A stretch of 64,000 nt of DNA from Arenibacter algicola (GCF_018860365.1 NZ_JAHKPO010000013.1:434001-498000), one strand, 5' to 3'. Counted from the stretch's first letter, positions 27,208 through 37,404 are shown. Translations and numbers: made by a program. The notes: generated by a model from the letters alone, not told the origin.

Positions 27208-27867
27208 ATGAAGACTATTTCATCGGTCGTGGAAGACTACATTAAAAAGAAACCATTTTTACAAAGTGCTTTAGCTCAGGGTATTATAAACTTAACGTCG
27301 CTTTCTAGAATAGTAAAACCGGAAATAGAAAGTGAATTGGGGAAGGATATTCGCAACGGTGCTATTGTAATGGCCTTAAAACGACTTTCCGATGATTTGG
27401 AGTTCCGTGCTACCCATAAAATTATTAAGGTTTTAAAAAATATAGGGGAAATCACGGTAAGGTCATCATTGACCGATTTTACCTTTTTGGTATCCGAATC
27501 CATTTTGGAAAATCAGACTGTTTTATTAAATGAGGTAAATAGGAATAAGGATGTTTTTTATACCTCGTCAAGAGGGGTCAACGAACTTAATATCGTTGTC
27601 AGCAATATATTGGACGAGGCAGTGGAAGAGTTGTTTAAGAACGAGAAGTGCACACAAAAGGCTGAAAATCTCTCCTCTATTACCGTTAAGTTGCCGGCGG
27701 AAAACGTTTCCGTACCTGGTATCTATTATTTTATTTTTCAACGCTTGGCATGGGAGGGTATCGTTCTATACGAAGTGATATCTACCACCAATGAATTTAC
27801 CATCATCGTAAACGATGAGCAGGTAGATGTGGCCTTTAAGACTATTAAGGATCTTAAAACATTGTAA
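27208..27867 (+). CDS. ACT-domain-like protein, often named aspartate kinase in flavobacteria
   Basis: The 219-residue protein has a helical N-terminal half resembling a small winged-helix (SVVEDYIKKKPFLQSALAQGIINLTSLSRI) and a C-terminal ACT-like region (ITVKLPAENVSVPGIYYFIFQRLAWEGIVLYEVISTTNEF split here, DEQVDVAFKTIKDL). It lacks the kinase domain of aspartokinase, so the common label aspartate kinase only reflects the ACT part. It may be a small-ligand-binding regulator. Expression is probably from the promoter at 27161. Confidence 0.75.
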   Translation: MKTISSVVEDYIKKKPFLQSALAQGIINLTSLSRIVKPEIESELGKDIRNGAIVMALKRLSDDLEFRATHKIIKVLKNIGEITVRSSLTDFTFLVSESILENQTVLLNEVNRNKDVFYTSSRGVNELNIVVSNILDEAVEELFKNEKCTQKAENLSSITVKLPAENVSVPGIYYFIFQRLAWEGIVLYEVISTTNEFTIIVNDEQVDVAFKTIKDLKTL

Positions 27868-27955
27868 TGCACTAATGTAGCAATTGGTTAATGGAACAAT
27901 GTTTCAATGTGTAAACGTGATAATAGGAAAACGCATTGTCTCCAATTGCAGAGTG

Positions 27956-29287
27956 TTAATTATTCCCTTTTAAGAATTTCACAACTTCTTGGTAATCATC
28001 CGGCCTGGCAACAATGCGCTTTTCATTGTCCAAAATATAATAGGTAGGGGTTTGATGGATATCGTAAATATCCGCATACGGACTTTCCCATTTTCCTAAA
28101 GCTATACCGTGTATAAATCCTGATAGCTTTGCGGATTCCTTTTTCCAAGTTACATCATCGTCTTCCAGGCCAATGGCCAGGACCTTGGTGTTGGAAATAT
28201 CCTTTAAGGCTTTATGAAATTCAGGAAGTTGCTGTAGACAGTGCGAACAGGTGCTGCTCCAAAATACAATTACATAATTCTTGGCCCCCGTTAGGCTACT
28301 AAGTTTTTTGGTGCTACTACCTTCATTCCAAGTAATTTCCGGGGCTACGGCCCCCAAACGAAGTCTATTTTGGGTTTCGATCTTTTTTAAGAGTTCGGAT
28401 TTATTGGTTTCGGTTGCCAGGGATTTTAGATAATTATCGTAAATAAAATCGGCCACTATATTTAAATTATCGTTGGATGCCTTTGTCCATAGGCTATTGA
28501 ATAACTGCACCTTATTGATGGCGCTTACATTTTCCAATAGTTGTGCCAATTCCTTAACATTTTCTATAATAACAGGCTCTTTTTCCTTAGAGGGAATTTG
28601 AAGTTGGGGCAGGGCCGTAAATGCGTAATTTACTACTTTGTCCGTTAAAAAGTCGGATCCCAGTAGTACGTGATCGTTAAAGTCCAAGGCGTCAAAATAA
28701 TGTTCTCTTTTATGCCTTACATAGGTTTCAACATCCTCATAGCCCGAAGAAATATAGGGCCTGTTTGCCGAAATGAAATGTCCGCTGAGCATCCCTTGTG
28801 ATTGGGTTTCGAATGATTTTTGCACCGCGGCCAACTTCTTGTTGAGGTTTAAAAGCAGGTTGCGATCCTTCTTTTTTTCCGAATAAAATTGAGCAATTTG
28901 TTTCTCCAGTTTATGTATTTCATTAAAATACCTGGCATATAGGAGGTTTTCAGTGGAGGATATAAAAGATAGGCCTTTTTGGGAATCGAAGGAGAGAACA
29001 ATATCCTCCTTTCCATTATAGATAAAATCAAAATAAAATTCCTCCTGTGGTACGGCATATACGAGTCTATACATGCCCGTCTGGGCATTGGCCGGAAAAT
29101 TTAACGAGAAAGCCCCGTTCTTAACAGCCGTGTCGGCAATGTAATTCTGATGGTCAGGATTCAATTTATAGGCAATCAGCCATTTGTAATCGTCGGCCGG
29201 TGATAAATTTCCTGAAATGGTATGTTGGGCTTGCAAAATAAAATTGAAGCAAAGAGTAAAAAGTAATAGGGTATTTTTTAATAGCAT
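27956..29287 (-). CDS. TlpA-like thioredoxin-fold lipid/periplasmic protein
   Basis: I use ATG 29287; the codon before it is TTG. The 443-residue protein has a signal peptide (LLLFTLCFNFILQAQ), a DUF4369-like beta domain (ISGNLSPADDYKWLIAY), a helical middle, and a C-terminal thioredoxin domain (VIVFWSSTCSHCLQQLPEFHKAL) with a CSHC active site, about residues 315-440. It probably reduces or isomerises disulfides of exported proteins in the periplasm. It lies 14 bp after mfd on the same strand and may be co-transcribed. Confidence 0.9.
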   Translation of the reverse strand: MLLKNTLLLFTLCFNFILQAQHTISGNLSPADDYKWLIAYKLNPDHQNYIADTAVKNGAFSLNFPANAQTGMYRLVYAVPQEEFYFDFIYNGKEDIVLSFDSQKGLSFISSTENLLYARYFNEIHKLEKQIAQFYSEKKKDRNLLLNLNKKLAAVQKSFETQSQGMLSGHFISANRPYISSGYEDVETYVRHKREHYFDALDFNDHVLLGSDFLTDKVVNYAFTALPQLQIPSKEKEPVIIENVKELAQLLENVSAINKVQLFNSLWTKASNDNLNIVADFIYDNYLKSLATETNKSELLKKIETQNRLRLGAVAPEITWNEGSSTKKLSSLTGAKNYVIVFWSSTCSHCLQQLPEFHKALKDISNTKVLAIGLEDDDVTWKKESAKLSGFIHGIALGKWESPYADIYDIHQTPTYYILDNEKRIVARPDDYQEVVKFLKGNN

Positions 29288-29301
29288 CAACTGTAGTTTT
29301 T

Positions 29302-32300
29302 TTATGGAACCGTTATTCCCTGTTTTGGGATAAGGGAATCGAAAGGTTGAATGGATTTATAGGCTTTATCAATAGAATTTATATGCTCAAATACCAACAG
29401 CAGTCGCAGTCCGTTACGGGTCTGCTTTTCTTTTAATTTGGCAAGGTTGGGATGGGCTTGTACAAATTGCAACACGGCGGTAAAGGAACTGCTTTGGTAA
29501 AAATCTGATTGCTGGTCCGCTATAAAATAGCCGATCATTTTACCCTTCTTCATCACTATTTTCTCCAGGCCAATACTATTTGCGATCCATTTGATGCGGA
29601 CCGAGTTTAATAAATCTTCTGCCTGGGTGGGGAGTTCCCCAAATCTGTCAATCAATTCCGTCTCAAATTTTTGTAATCCTTCTTCCTCGGAAACCTGGTT
29701 CAGCTCGGTATAGAGGTTTAAGCGTTCGGTGATATTGTTGATGTAATCATCAGGGAATAACAATTCAAAATCGGAATCTATTTGGGTTTCCTTGACAAAG
29801 ATCTTTGGTTTGCCACCAACTTCTTCGTAAAGCTCCTTAAATTCGTTTTCCTTAAGTTCGTCTATGGCCTCGGCCAATATTTTCTGATAGGCATCAAAGC
29901 CAATTTCGTTTATAAATCCACTCTGTTCACCTCCCAATAAGTCTCCGGCACCCCTAATTTCCAAATCTTTCATGGCAATATTGAAACCGCTGCCCAGATC
30001 CGTAAATTGTTCCAAAGCCTGAATTCTTTTCCTGGCATCATTGGTCATAACATCATAGGGTGGGGTAATAAAATAGCAGAAAGCCTTTTTATTGCTTCTC
30101 CCTACACGCCCCCTCATTTGATGGAGGTCGCTTAGGCCAAAATTATTGGCATTGTTAATGAAAATAGTATTGGCATTGGTAACGTCCAGACCGCTTTCTA
30201 CAATGGTGGTAGAAATAAGTACATCGAACTCACCATTCATAAAGGCCAACATAAGGGTTTCCAATTTTTTGCCATCCATTTGCCCGTGGCCAATACCAAT
30301 TTTGGCATCCGGCACCAGTCTTTGGATCATTCCGGCGACTTCTTTAATATTTTCAATTCTATTATGGATAAAGAAGACCTGTCCACCCCGTTGTATTTCG
30401 TAGGTTATGGCATCGCGAATGGTCTCTTCGCTAAAACGGATTACCTCGCTTTCTATGGGGTATCTATTGGGCGGTGCGGTATTGATGACCGATAAATCCC
30501 TTGCAGCCATTAAACTAAATTGAAGGGTTCTTGGGATGGGTGTAGCGGTAAGCGTTAGGACATCTACATTTTCCTTAATGGATTTTAATTTGTCTTTTAC
30601 CGACACGCCAAATTTTTGTTCCTCATCCACGACCAACAAGCCTAGGTCCTTGAACTTCACGTTCTTGTTTACCAACTGATGGGTACCAATAATGATATCT
30701 ACCTTGCCAGCAGCTAGATTTTCCAAGGTCTCTTTTTTCTCTTTGGCAGTCCTAAAACGATTTACGTAATCTACGGTAACCGGCATATCTTTCAAACGCT
30801 CCGTAAAAGTCCTGTGGTGCTGAAAGGCCAAAATAGTAGTAGGGACCAAAACGGCTACCTGTTTGCCGTTGTCTACAGCTTTAAATGCAGCCCTTATGGC
30901 CACTTCCGTTTTGCCAAAACCTACATCCCCACAAACGAGTCGGTCCATGGGTCTTTCACTTTCCATGTCTTTCTTGATGTCTTCGGTAGACTTGCTTTGG
31001 TCAGGAGTGTCTTCATAAATAAAGGAAGCCTCCAGCTCGTGTTGTAGATAGCTGTCCGGGCCATATTGAAACCCTTTTTCCAATCTTCGCTTGGCATAAA
31101 GTTGGATAAGGTCGAAGGCAATTTTTTTAACGCGCGATTTTGCCTTGTCCTTGATTTTTTTCCAAGCGCCAGAACCTAGTTTATATATTTTTGGGGGTGC
31201 CCCGTCCTTTCCATTGAATTTGGAGATTTTGTGCAATGAATGTATGCTTACGTAAAGAATGTCCCTTTCCCCATACATTAGCTTTATAGCTTCCTGTTTC
31301 TTTCCTTCAACATCTATCTTTTGAAGTCCGCCGAATTTTCCAATTCCGTGGTCTATATGGGTAACATAGTCCCCAATTTCCAATTTGTTCAGATCTTTTA
31401 AGGTAATGGCCTGCTTTTTAGCGTAGCCATTTTTTAAATGAAATTTTAGATAGCGCTCAAAGATCTGATGGTCCGTGTAACAGGCAATCTTTAAATCATT
31501 GTCCAAAAAGCCCTGATATAATGGAAGTACAACGGTTTTATAATGGACTTCCTTTCCTACTTCATCAAAAATATCGTGAAACCTTTTGGCCTGTTGGTCG
31601 GTTGCGCAAAAGAGATAATTGGTAAACCCGTTTTTGTAATTATCGTTTAGGTTTTCAATTAACAAATCGAACTTTTTGTTAAATGAAGGTTGAGGCTTTG
31701 TGTTGAACACTATGGTTTCCGGATCACTGGAAGCTTTGGTGTTTCCATCGATCTCTACGAGGCCAAAATCGGCCAGTTGATGTTTTAATAAATCGGAATT
31801 GGTAAACAATTCCTGAGGTTTCGCATGCTTTATTTCTTTGGACAGTTTGGTAAATGCCTCTTCTGCTTTTTCAAAAAATGAATCCAACCTAGCGTATAGC
31901 AAACTCAGGTTCTTGCTAAAGATAAGGGTGTTTGGGGATATGTACTTTAGAAAGCTCTCCCGGTTTTCGTCCAGGAACTTGTTTTCCACATTGGGAATGA
32001 TGGTGATCTTTTTAACCTTTTGTGTAGACAACTGGGTTTCCACATCAAAGGTTCTAATACTGTCTACCTCGTCTCCAAAAAATTCAATTCTATAAGGTTC
32101 ATCATGGGAAAAGGAAAATACGTCCATGATACCACCACGAACCGAAAATTCTCCTGGTTCGGTGACAAAATCGACCCTTTTAAATTTGTATTCGAACAAA
32201 ACCTCATTTAAAAAGTCTAGGGAAAGGGTATCCTCCAGTTTAATTTTTAGGGTATTTTTCTCCAGTTCCTTTCTGGTCACCACTTTTTCAAAAAGCGCAT

Positions 32301-32685
32301 CGGCATAGGTCACTATGATCGCCGGTTTTTTTCTGGAGTTGATACGGTTAAGTACTTCTGCACGCAAAAGCACATTGGCATTGTCCGTTTCCTCAATCTG
32401 GTAGGGCCTTCTATAACTACCTGGATAAAATAACACATCATTATCCCCTAGCAGCTGCTCCAGATCGTTTAAATAGTAGGCGGCTTCCTCCTTGTCGTTT
32501 AAAATAAACAAAAATGGAGCCTCGGATTTGAGAAATATTTCTGCAATTACGAAGGACAGGGCAGACCCTGTTAATCCTTTGATATTCGTTTTTGGTTTTG
32601 AGGTCGCAGAGGCGTTATCTTGGAAATCGGCAATAGTAGCCCTCAGTTTTCCCAGTTGGGGAGACTGTGCGAACAGTTGTAACAT
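29302..32685 (-). CDS. mfd: Transcription-repair coupling factor
   Basis: ATG 32685 gives 1127 residues (an in-frame TTG lies 15 bp upstream). The order matches Mfd: UvrB-homology region (GLTGSALSFVIAE, FLFILNDKEEAAYYLNDLEQLLGD, RGGIMDVFSFSHDEPYRIEFFGDE), RNA-polymerase interacting domain (DYVTHIDHGIGKFGGL), helicase motifs (VCGDVGFGKTEVAIRAAF, DEEQKFG in VVDEEQKFGVSVKDKL, TATPIPRTL, MRGRVGRS), and the C-terminal TRCF domain. It removes stalled RNA polymerase at lesions and recruits UvrA. Length is close to E. coli Mfd (1148). Confidence 0.97.
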   Translation of the reverse strand: MLQLFAQSPQLGKLRATIADFQDNASATSKPKTNIKGLTGSALSFVIAEIFLKSEAPFLFILNDKEEAAYYLNDLEQLLGDNDVLFYPGSYRRPYQIEETDNANVLLRAEVLNRINSRKKPAIIVTYADALFEKVVTRKELEKNTLKIKLEDTLSLDFLNEVLFEYKFKRVDFVTEPGEFSVRGGIMDVFSFSHDEPYRIEFFGDEVDSIRTFDVETQLSTQKVKKITIIPNVENKFLDENRESFLKYISPNTLIFSKNLSLLYARLDSFFEKAEEAFTKLSKEIKHAKPQELFTNSDLLKHQLADFGLVEIDGNTKASSDPETIVFNTKPQPSFNKKFDLLIENLNDNYKNGFTNYLFCATDQQAKRFHDIFDEVGKEVHYKTVVLPLYQGFLDNDLKIACYTDHQIFERYLKFHLKNGYAKKQAITLKDLNKLEIGDYVTHIDHGIGKFGGLQKIDVEGKKQEAIKLMYGERDILYVSIHSLHKISKFNGKDGAPPKIYKLGSGAWKKIKDKAKSRVKKIAFDLIQLYAKRRLEKGFQYGPDSYLQHELEASFIYEDTPDQSKSTEDIKKDMESERPMDRLVCGDVGFGKTEVAIRAAFKAVDNGKQVAVLVPTTILAFQHHRTFTERLKDMPVTVDYVNRFRTAKEKKETLENLAAGKVDIIIGTHQLVNKNVKFKDLGLLVVDEEQKFGVSVKDKLKSIKENVDVLTLTATPIPRTLQFSLMAARDLSVINTAPPNRYPIESEVIRFSEETIRDAITYEIQRGGQVFFIHNRIENIKEVAGMIQRLVPDAKIGIGHGQMDGKKLETLMLAFMNGEFDVLISTTIVESGLDVTNANTIFINNANNFGLSDLHQMRGRVGRSNKKAFCYFITPPYDVMTNDARKRIQALEQFTDLGSGFNIAMKDLEIRGAGDLLGGEQSGFINEIGFDAYQKILAEAIDELKENEFKELYEEVGGKPKIFVKETQIDSDFELLFPDDYINNITERLNLYTELNQVSEEEGLQKFETELIDRFGELPTQAEDLLNSVRIKWIANSIGLEKIVMKKGKMIGYFIADQQSDFYQSSSFTAVLQFVQAHPNLAKLKEKQTRNGLRLLLVFEHINSIDKAYKSIQPFDSLIPKQGITVP

Positions 32686-32901
32686 TGAAGATTTTGTCAA
32701 CCGTAAATTTTATTGCAAATATAAAGCTTGGATAACCTATACACAAAGGATAGATAAATTTAATCATCAGATTATTTATGATAGACCATATGTAAAAGCA
32801 TATTGATGAATAGTAAAGGTTGTTGTCTCCTAAAAATATACGGGCATATATTATTCTTGCACCCGACGAGATCGGTTGTGATTAAAAAAAATCTATTTAA
32901 T

Positions 32902-33606
32902 CTAATTCACCAATTCTATAATTTTAGAAACCGTTTCCTTATTGTTTACTCCCAAGCCTTCTTGTTGATAGGCCAATTCCCCTTCTTGGTCAAAAACGCT
33001 TATGATGTTGGAATGTGAAAAATCCATAGGGGATATTTTTTTGTAGTTTACCGCCAGTACTGCCGAAAATTCACGGGTGTCCCCTTCGGAACCTCTTAGA
33101 AATACCCATTTTTCCGAATCCATTTGGTTTTCCTTTGCAAATTCTTTTAAACGTTGTGGCGTATCTGTTTCAGGGTCTATACTAACAAAGACAAGGGTGA
33201 CCTTATCTTTCTTATCGGCTGGGATTTGCTCTTCTATACCTCGCATATCAGCGACCAATCTAGGGCAAGCGGTTTGACAGGAAGTATAGATCATGACCAT
33301 AACCAATACATCTCCTTTCAGCGCCTTCAACTGTATTTCCTCATTGTTCTGATTGGTCCATTTGGACGGAAGATTATAAATGGATAGCTCAGAAATTTCA
33401 CCCTCCTTTTTGGTGTTCATGGCCAGAAGCTGCAGGTCCATTTTACAAACGCCACATTTACCAGGTTGGTCATAGGTCTTGTCACCCTCGCAATGCATGG
33501 GGCATTGGTATTTTTCTGCTATTGTTTTGGTTGAATTTTTTGAATTGCAACCTATAAGATTGATTAGCAAAAAGCATAACAATCCGGCATTGAGAATTTT
33601 TTTCAT
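32902..33606 (-). CDS. SCO1/SenC copper-chaperone lipoprotein with heavy-metal-binding motif
   Basis: The 234-residue protein has a lipobox (LLINLIGC), a short heavy-metal-binding motif (YQCPMHCEGDKTYDQPGKCG followed by VCKMDL), and a SCO domain with the copper motif CQTACP (CxxxC) and the distal His in DFSHSNIISVFD. SCO proteins deliver copper to cupredoxin or CuA sites. Here it starts 4 bp after the NirV-like gene and is the last gene of the nirK operon, so copper loading of NirK is the obvious role. Confidence 0.9.
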   Translation of the reverse strand: MKKILNAGLLCFLLINLIGCNSKNSTKTIAEKYQCPMHCEGDKTYDQPGKCGVCKMDLQLLAMNTKKEGEISELSIYNLPSKWTNQNNEEIQLKALKGDVLVMVMIYTSCQTACPRLVADMRGIEEQIPADKKDKVTLVFVSIDPETDTPQRLKEFAKENQMDSEKWVFLRGSEGDTREFSAVLAVNYKKISPMDFSHSNIISVFDQEGELAYQQEGLGVNNKETVSKIIELVN

Positions 33607-33610
33607 TTCC

Positions 33611-34414
33611 TTAATAAGTTAGGTTTTTATTGTTGGGTCCTTTCGTCTGCACACATCGGAATCCTAAATTTCGTATGGCATAATTAGCTTTTAAACTGCC
33701 TCTAAAGGCATAGCGCATAAAGGCGGCATAATTCATTAAGTCCGATGCTCCTACCGCAGCACTTCCACAAAAAAGATTACTGTCCTTGTCCACATCCTTT
33801 CTGGATTCACCGGAAATTAGAACGGAATTAAAGTCCATTGTCCACTCCCATACAAGGCCGTGAAGGTCATAAATTCCCCAGTAATTTTTAAAAGTGGAAC
33901 CTATAGAATTGTTAAATGTTTTTGGAGCTTCGTACCAGTCCAGAATAAGCTGATTGTAGGATTCTTTTTTACGGGCGTCGGGACTATTTTGATCGGCCAT
34001 TGCCGCGTATTCCCATTCATCTACGGTTGGCAATCTTTTACCTTGGCATTCGCAATATTTCTTGGCGGCAAACCAAGAAACGTTGGTAACCGCTGCATCG
34101 CCGGCCAACTGGTTGCCATAGGAATCATCACCCTCCCAATTCACCAAGTAATTACCGTCTGCAAATAGTCGCTTGATCTTACTTTTTTTCCATTCAGGAT
34201 ATTCCTGTACAAACTTTAAATACTCCTTGTTGGTTACGGGGTATACGTCCATTGTAAACGCATCTACGGTGACAGCTGTTGAATCTACTCCGTAAAGTGG
34301 AATATAAGTCCCTCCTTTTACGGTAACCATATTCTCTGATTGGGCGGAAACAATATTTACTGCTATGATTGCAATCAGTGTAAAGGCTACTTTAAAAAAG
34401 GGACTTATGTTCAT
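33611..34414 (-). CDS. nirV: NirV-like formylglycine-generating-enzyme family protein
   Basis: The 267-residue protein has a signal peptide (VAFTLIAIIAVNIVSAQ) and a SUMF1/FGE-sulfatase domain: MDVYPVTNKEYLKFVQEYPEW, VTNVSWFAAKKYCECQGKRLP, TVDEWEYAAMAD, GLVWEWTMDF, and a final RNLGFRC. NirV proteins of this family are commonly coded beside copper nitrite reductase. The catalytic Cys pair of true FGEs is not clearly kept, and a maturation or structural role for NirK is more likely than formylglycine formation. It follows nirK by 20 bp. Confidence 0.85.
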   Translation of the reverse strand: MNISPFFKVAFTLIAIIAVNIVSAQSENMVTVKGGTYIPLYGVDSTAVTVDAFTMDVYPVTNKEYLKFVQEYPEWKKSKIKRLFADGNYLVNWEGDDSYGNQLAGDAAVTNVSWFAAKKYCECQGKRLPTVDEWEYAAMADQNSPDARKKESYNQLILDWYEAPKTFNNSIGSTFKNYWGIYDLHGLVWEWTMDFNSVLISGESRKDVDKDSNLFCGSAAVGASDLMNYAAFMRYAFRGSLKANYAIRNLGFRCVQTKGPNNKNLTY

Positions 34415-34434
34415 TTTATTGTTATGGAATTATG

Positions 34435-35895
34435 TTATTTATTTCTTACACTTTTAACCATGGCCGGAGTTACGTCCTTTTTGGAATTGCCCCAACTATT
34501 GTACACATAAGTCAGTACGTTGGCCACTTCTTCATCTGACAAGGTCTGCGCGGTCATAACACTGTTATATTTTTGTCCGTTCACTGTTATTTCACCCGTT
34601 TTTCCGTGCAATACTATATCTATAGCGCGATTAACATCGGCATTTAGGTAGTCCGATTTTGCCAACGGAGGAAATGCATTTGCAATACCCTGGCCTTCTG
34701 CTTGGTGGCAGGCAAAACAGGTCTGCATATAGGTTGCTTTTCCAAATTCCATCTTTTCCTCCATTGATTTGGCAGGAATTTCAGATTCTACTACGCCATT
34801 GGTTGAAGGCATTTTTTGTATACCACTTCCTTCGGGCAAGTAGATTCCATCTTCCAGTTCTCCAGAATAGATAGTCTTATTTTTTTCGCCCTGTACTTTC
34901 AACATTCCCAATGCTCCTTTATTAAAAGCTCTGAAAATGGAATGGTCTACTAGGATAAACGTTCCGGGAACATCTACCTTAAATTCTACTATGGCGGCCC
35001 CACCGGCTGGGATTAAGGTAGTTTGCACATTTTCATTGATCATATCCCCGCCTTCTACATGTACTTTGTCGAATATTTCACCAATAACATGAAAGGAAGA
35101 TACCAGGTTTGGTCCACCGTTCCCAACGAACAATCGCACTGTTTCGCCTACGTTTGCGGTAATGGCATTATCCCCGGTCAAGGCTCCCATCTTACCATTG
35201 AAAACTACATAATCTGCCTTTTCATCAACTGCTTTTTGCATATCAAAAGGTTGTAAACCTCTTTCTCCATTGGCACCTTTGGTGTAAAAATCGCCCTGCA
35301 TAATGTAATATTCCTTATCTACCAAGGGCAAGCCTCCTTCTGGTTCTACCAATATTAATCCGTACATACCGTTGGCTATATGCATACCTACGGGAGCGGT
35401 GGCACAGTGGTACACATAAAGTCCAGGATTAAGGGTTTTAAACGAAAAAACCTTTTCGTGACCTGGTGCTACAAAAGAAGACTCTGCACCTCCTCCTGGA
35501 CCGGTAACTGCATGTAAGTCGATATTGTGGGGCAATTTATTTTCAGGGTGATTTTTTAGGTGAAATTCAACTTCATCGCCAACCCTTGTTCTTATAAAAC
35601 TGCCTGGTACGGTACCTCCAAAAGTCCAATATACATATCGCACTCCGTTGGTCATTTCTCCCTCCTGCTCCAGGATCTCCATGTCTACCTTAAGTAATTT
35701 GGCCTTTCTTTTACCAACAGGAGTGGGTACGTTGGGAGGGGATGTTAATTCGGCAATCATTTCACGATTTGCAGGAATATCAGCTGTGCTTTCATAAACT
35801 ATCTTTTCCTTTTTTGCACATGAGAGGATAAGACTGCCCATTCCTACAGCCATAATTAGGGAGAGGAATATTTTTTTTGTCAATTTTGAATTCAT
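34435..35895 (-). CDS. nirK: Copper nitrite reductase with C-terminal cytochrome c domain
   Basis: This 486-residue lipoprotein (lipobox LILSC) reduces nitrite to NO. Two cupredoxin domains carry all expected residues: type 1 copper His 123, Cys 164, His 172 and Met 177 ([21 protein letters not shown]), type 2 copper His 128, His 163 and His 318 (LVDHS), catalytic Asp 126 and His 269 (SSFHVIG). Residues about 380-480 form a class I cytochrome c with the heme motif CFACH (393-397), a built-in electron donor. It is the first gene of nirK-nirV-sco. Confidence 0.95.
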   Translation of the reverse strand: MNSKLTKKIFLSLIMAVGMGSLILSCAKKEKIVYESTADIPANREMIAELTSPPNVPTPVGKRKAKLLKVDMEILEQEGEMTNGVRYVYWTFGGTVPGSFIRTRVGDEVEFHLKNHPENKLPHNIDLHAVTGPGGGAESSFVAPGHEKVFSFKTLNPGLYVYHCATAPVGMHIANGMYGLILVEPEGGLPLVDKEYYIMQGDFYTKGANGERGLQPFDMQKAVDEKADYVVFNGKMGALTGDNAITANVGETVRLFVGNGGPNLVSSFHVIGEIFDKVHVEGGDMINENVQTTLIPAGGAAIVEFKVDVPGTFILVDHSIFRAFNKGALGMLKVQGEKNKTIYSGELEDGIYLPEGSGIQKMPSTNGVVESEIPAKSMEEKMEFGKATYMQTCFACHQAEGQGIANAFPPLAKSDYLNADVNRAIDIVLHGKTGEITVNGQKYNSVMTAQTLSDEEVANVLTYVYNSWGNSKKDVTPAMVKSVRNK

Positions 35896-35954
35896 AATAA
35901 TTTGTTTAGGTTGCTTGTTGAAAAAATAAAGGACGTTTTGGTCTTTTATTCAGG

Positions 35955-35998
35955 CAAAAATAGTTTTGGCAATGCTACAAAAACATGACACTTGTCAT
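35955..35998 (-). promoter_or_regulatory. nirK promoter with activator-type palindrome
   Basis: ATGACA-nn-TGTCAT, a perfect half-site pair at 35985-35998, lies upstream of an exact -7 element TATTTTTG (minus strand, 35962-35955). The centre of the palindrome is 36.5 bp from the final G of the -7 element, which places it near -41, as for Crp/Fnr class II activation. Confidence 0.7.
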
Positions 35999-36071
35999 AT
36001 TTTCTATTTATGTCTAAAAAAAAATTAATTTTGCGTTGCCACTCTATTCTTGGGTTAGGTTTTTCTTAGGA

Positions 36072-37334
36072 TTATTCCTTATTTGAAAATAAAATAGGGT
36101 TTATAGTCAACATTATCCAACCCCAATTATTAATATTCCCATCGAAGTTTCCTTTTATAGTTTCCATGCCTTGAGAGGCAAAAAGATGCGAATAACCGCC
36201 ACTGATGCCAATTTCTTTTTGAAGTTTATAGGCGTAAACGATATCTAGTTCAGTCCCCAATTGTTTTTCGCTGTTTGGACCTATTTCTGCTGCGGCTGAA
36301 AAGTTGTGAAGAGCAATATTTACATTGGATTTTTCATTTAACGCCACCTTGGCATTGGCATAAATATCCAAAAGCCCTACGCTGTTAGTGTGGTTGCCAA
36401 CATAGAAATAATCCATAAGTCCGTTAAACTTATGATTGGTTCCATAAAGGGGGGTAAAAGCTTTATTTTCCTGGTTGGAAGGTGATCCATTGTCATTACC
36501 GCTGATGAGTTCTACCCCAAGTCCCAGAGTGGATTTAGCAGCAATTTTATAGTTTCCCTCTAAGGATATTAGATATGCATTTAGGTCATTATTGGCAATA
36601 TCCTTTCCAAATTGGTAATAAAGGTTTGATGTCAATTTCAAATTATTCGCCTTATAATTTAAATGGGTTCCAAGGGTTTGGCTATACCTGGTTTGGTTGT
36701 TATTGGAATTGATATCATCAATAAATTGCAAACCATTGTTTAAGAAAAGAAAGCTTGCGGAGAATTTGTTCCATTCGTTATGTGCCCATAGATATTGAAT
36801 GCTTTTATAAGTTCCTGGGGTGGTCAAAGTATTTCCGGTTAAGTTTTCATCACTTTGGTTAAATGCGAATCCCAGATCAATTTTTAAGCCGGCATTGTTG
36901 TATTCCACGCGGGCGGCATCGTGACTTCTGGCTTGCTGGGCCCAACCCACATCTCCAAAAATTCGGTGGTCGTCATAAATAATTTCTTGTCGTCCCACTT
37001 TTAGGAAAAAAGTTGGATCTAGCTTAATTTTCCCCCAAGCCTGATGTATTCCGACCCCATTTTTATCCGAGCTGTTAAGTTGAGGAACATCTCCCCAGAT
37101 CCGGACGTCCTGTAGACTTAGGTAGAAGGACAGTCTGTCAATTTCATAATTGGTATTCAGTCTGGTCCGTTGAGAAACAAAGACCGCAGGGTCTTCATTA
37201 TTAGGGAATAAGGTTTTAAAACCATGTCTATATTCGAACCTAGGTCGTAATTCGGCATCTATTGCCAACTGCGCCTTTACTTGCGTGGATAAAAGGATAA
37301 AAAAAAGAACTTTAAAGGGTTTCTTCAGTTTCAT
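36072..37334 (-). CDS. Outer-membrane alginate-export-like porin
   Basis: The 420-residue protein has a signal peptide (KVLFFILLSTQVKAQ) and matches the alginate_exp family: AELRPRFEYRHGFKTLF, VSQRTRLNTNYEIDRLSFYLSLQDVR split here, VGRQEIIYDDHRIFGDVGWAQQARSHDA, and repeated amphipathic beta strands to the C-terminus. It should be an 18-strand outer-membrane barrel. Members transport alginate or other anionic or small solutes. Its promoter carries the same operator as nirK, so here it may serve nitrite or nitrate uptake or another anaerobic function. Confidence 0.85.
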   Translation of the reverse strand: MKLKKPFKVLFFILLSTQVKAQLAIDAELRPRFEYRHGFKTLFPNNEDPAVFVSQRTRLNTNYEIDRLSFYLSLQDVRIWGDVPQLNSSDKNGVGIHQAWGKIKLDPTFFLKVGRQEIIYDDHRIFGDVGWAQQARSHDAARVEYNNAGLKIDLGFAFNQSDENLTGNTLTTPGTYKSIQYLWAHNEWNKFSASFLFLNNGLQFIDDINSNNNQTRYSQTLGTHLNYKANNLKLTSNLYYQFGKDIANNDLNAYLISLEGNYKIAAKSTLGLGVELISGNDNGSPSNQENKAFTPLYGTNHKFNGLMDYFYVGNHTNSVGLLDIYANAKVALNEKSNVNIALHNFSAAAEIGPNSEKQLGTELDIVYAYKLQKEIGISGGYSHLFASQGMETIKGNFDGNINNWGWIMLTINPILFSNKE

Positions 37335-37360
37335 GACTAATTTGGTTGATTTTTCGCAGG

Positions 37361-37404
37361 CAAAATTCAGTAGGTTATCTTTAGTGGAATATGATATTTG
37401 TCAT
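37361..37404 (-). promoter_or_regulatory. Porin promoter with matching palindrome
   Basis: ATGATATTTGTCAT at 37391-37404 is a close match to the nirK site. It is centred 36.5 bp from the G of the -7-like TGAATTTTG (minus strand, 37369-37361), exactly the same spacing as at nirK. Both promoters continue with TTTTGCCTG. Confidence 0.65.
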
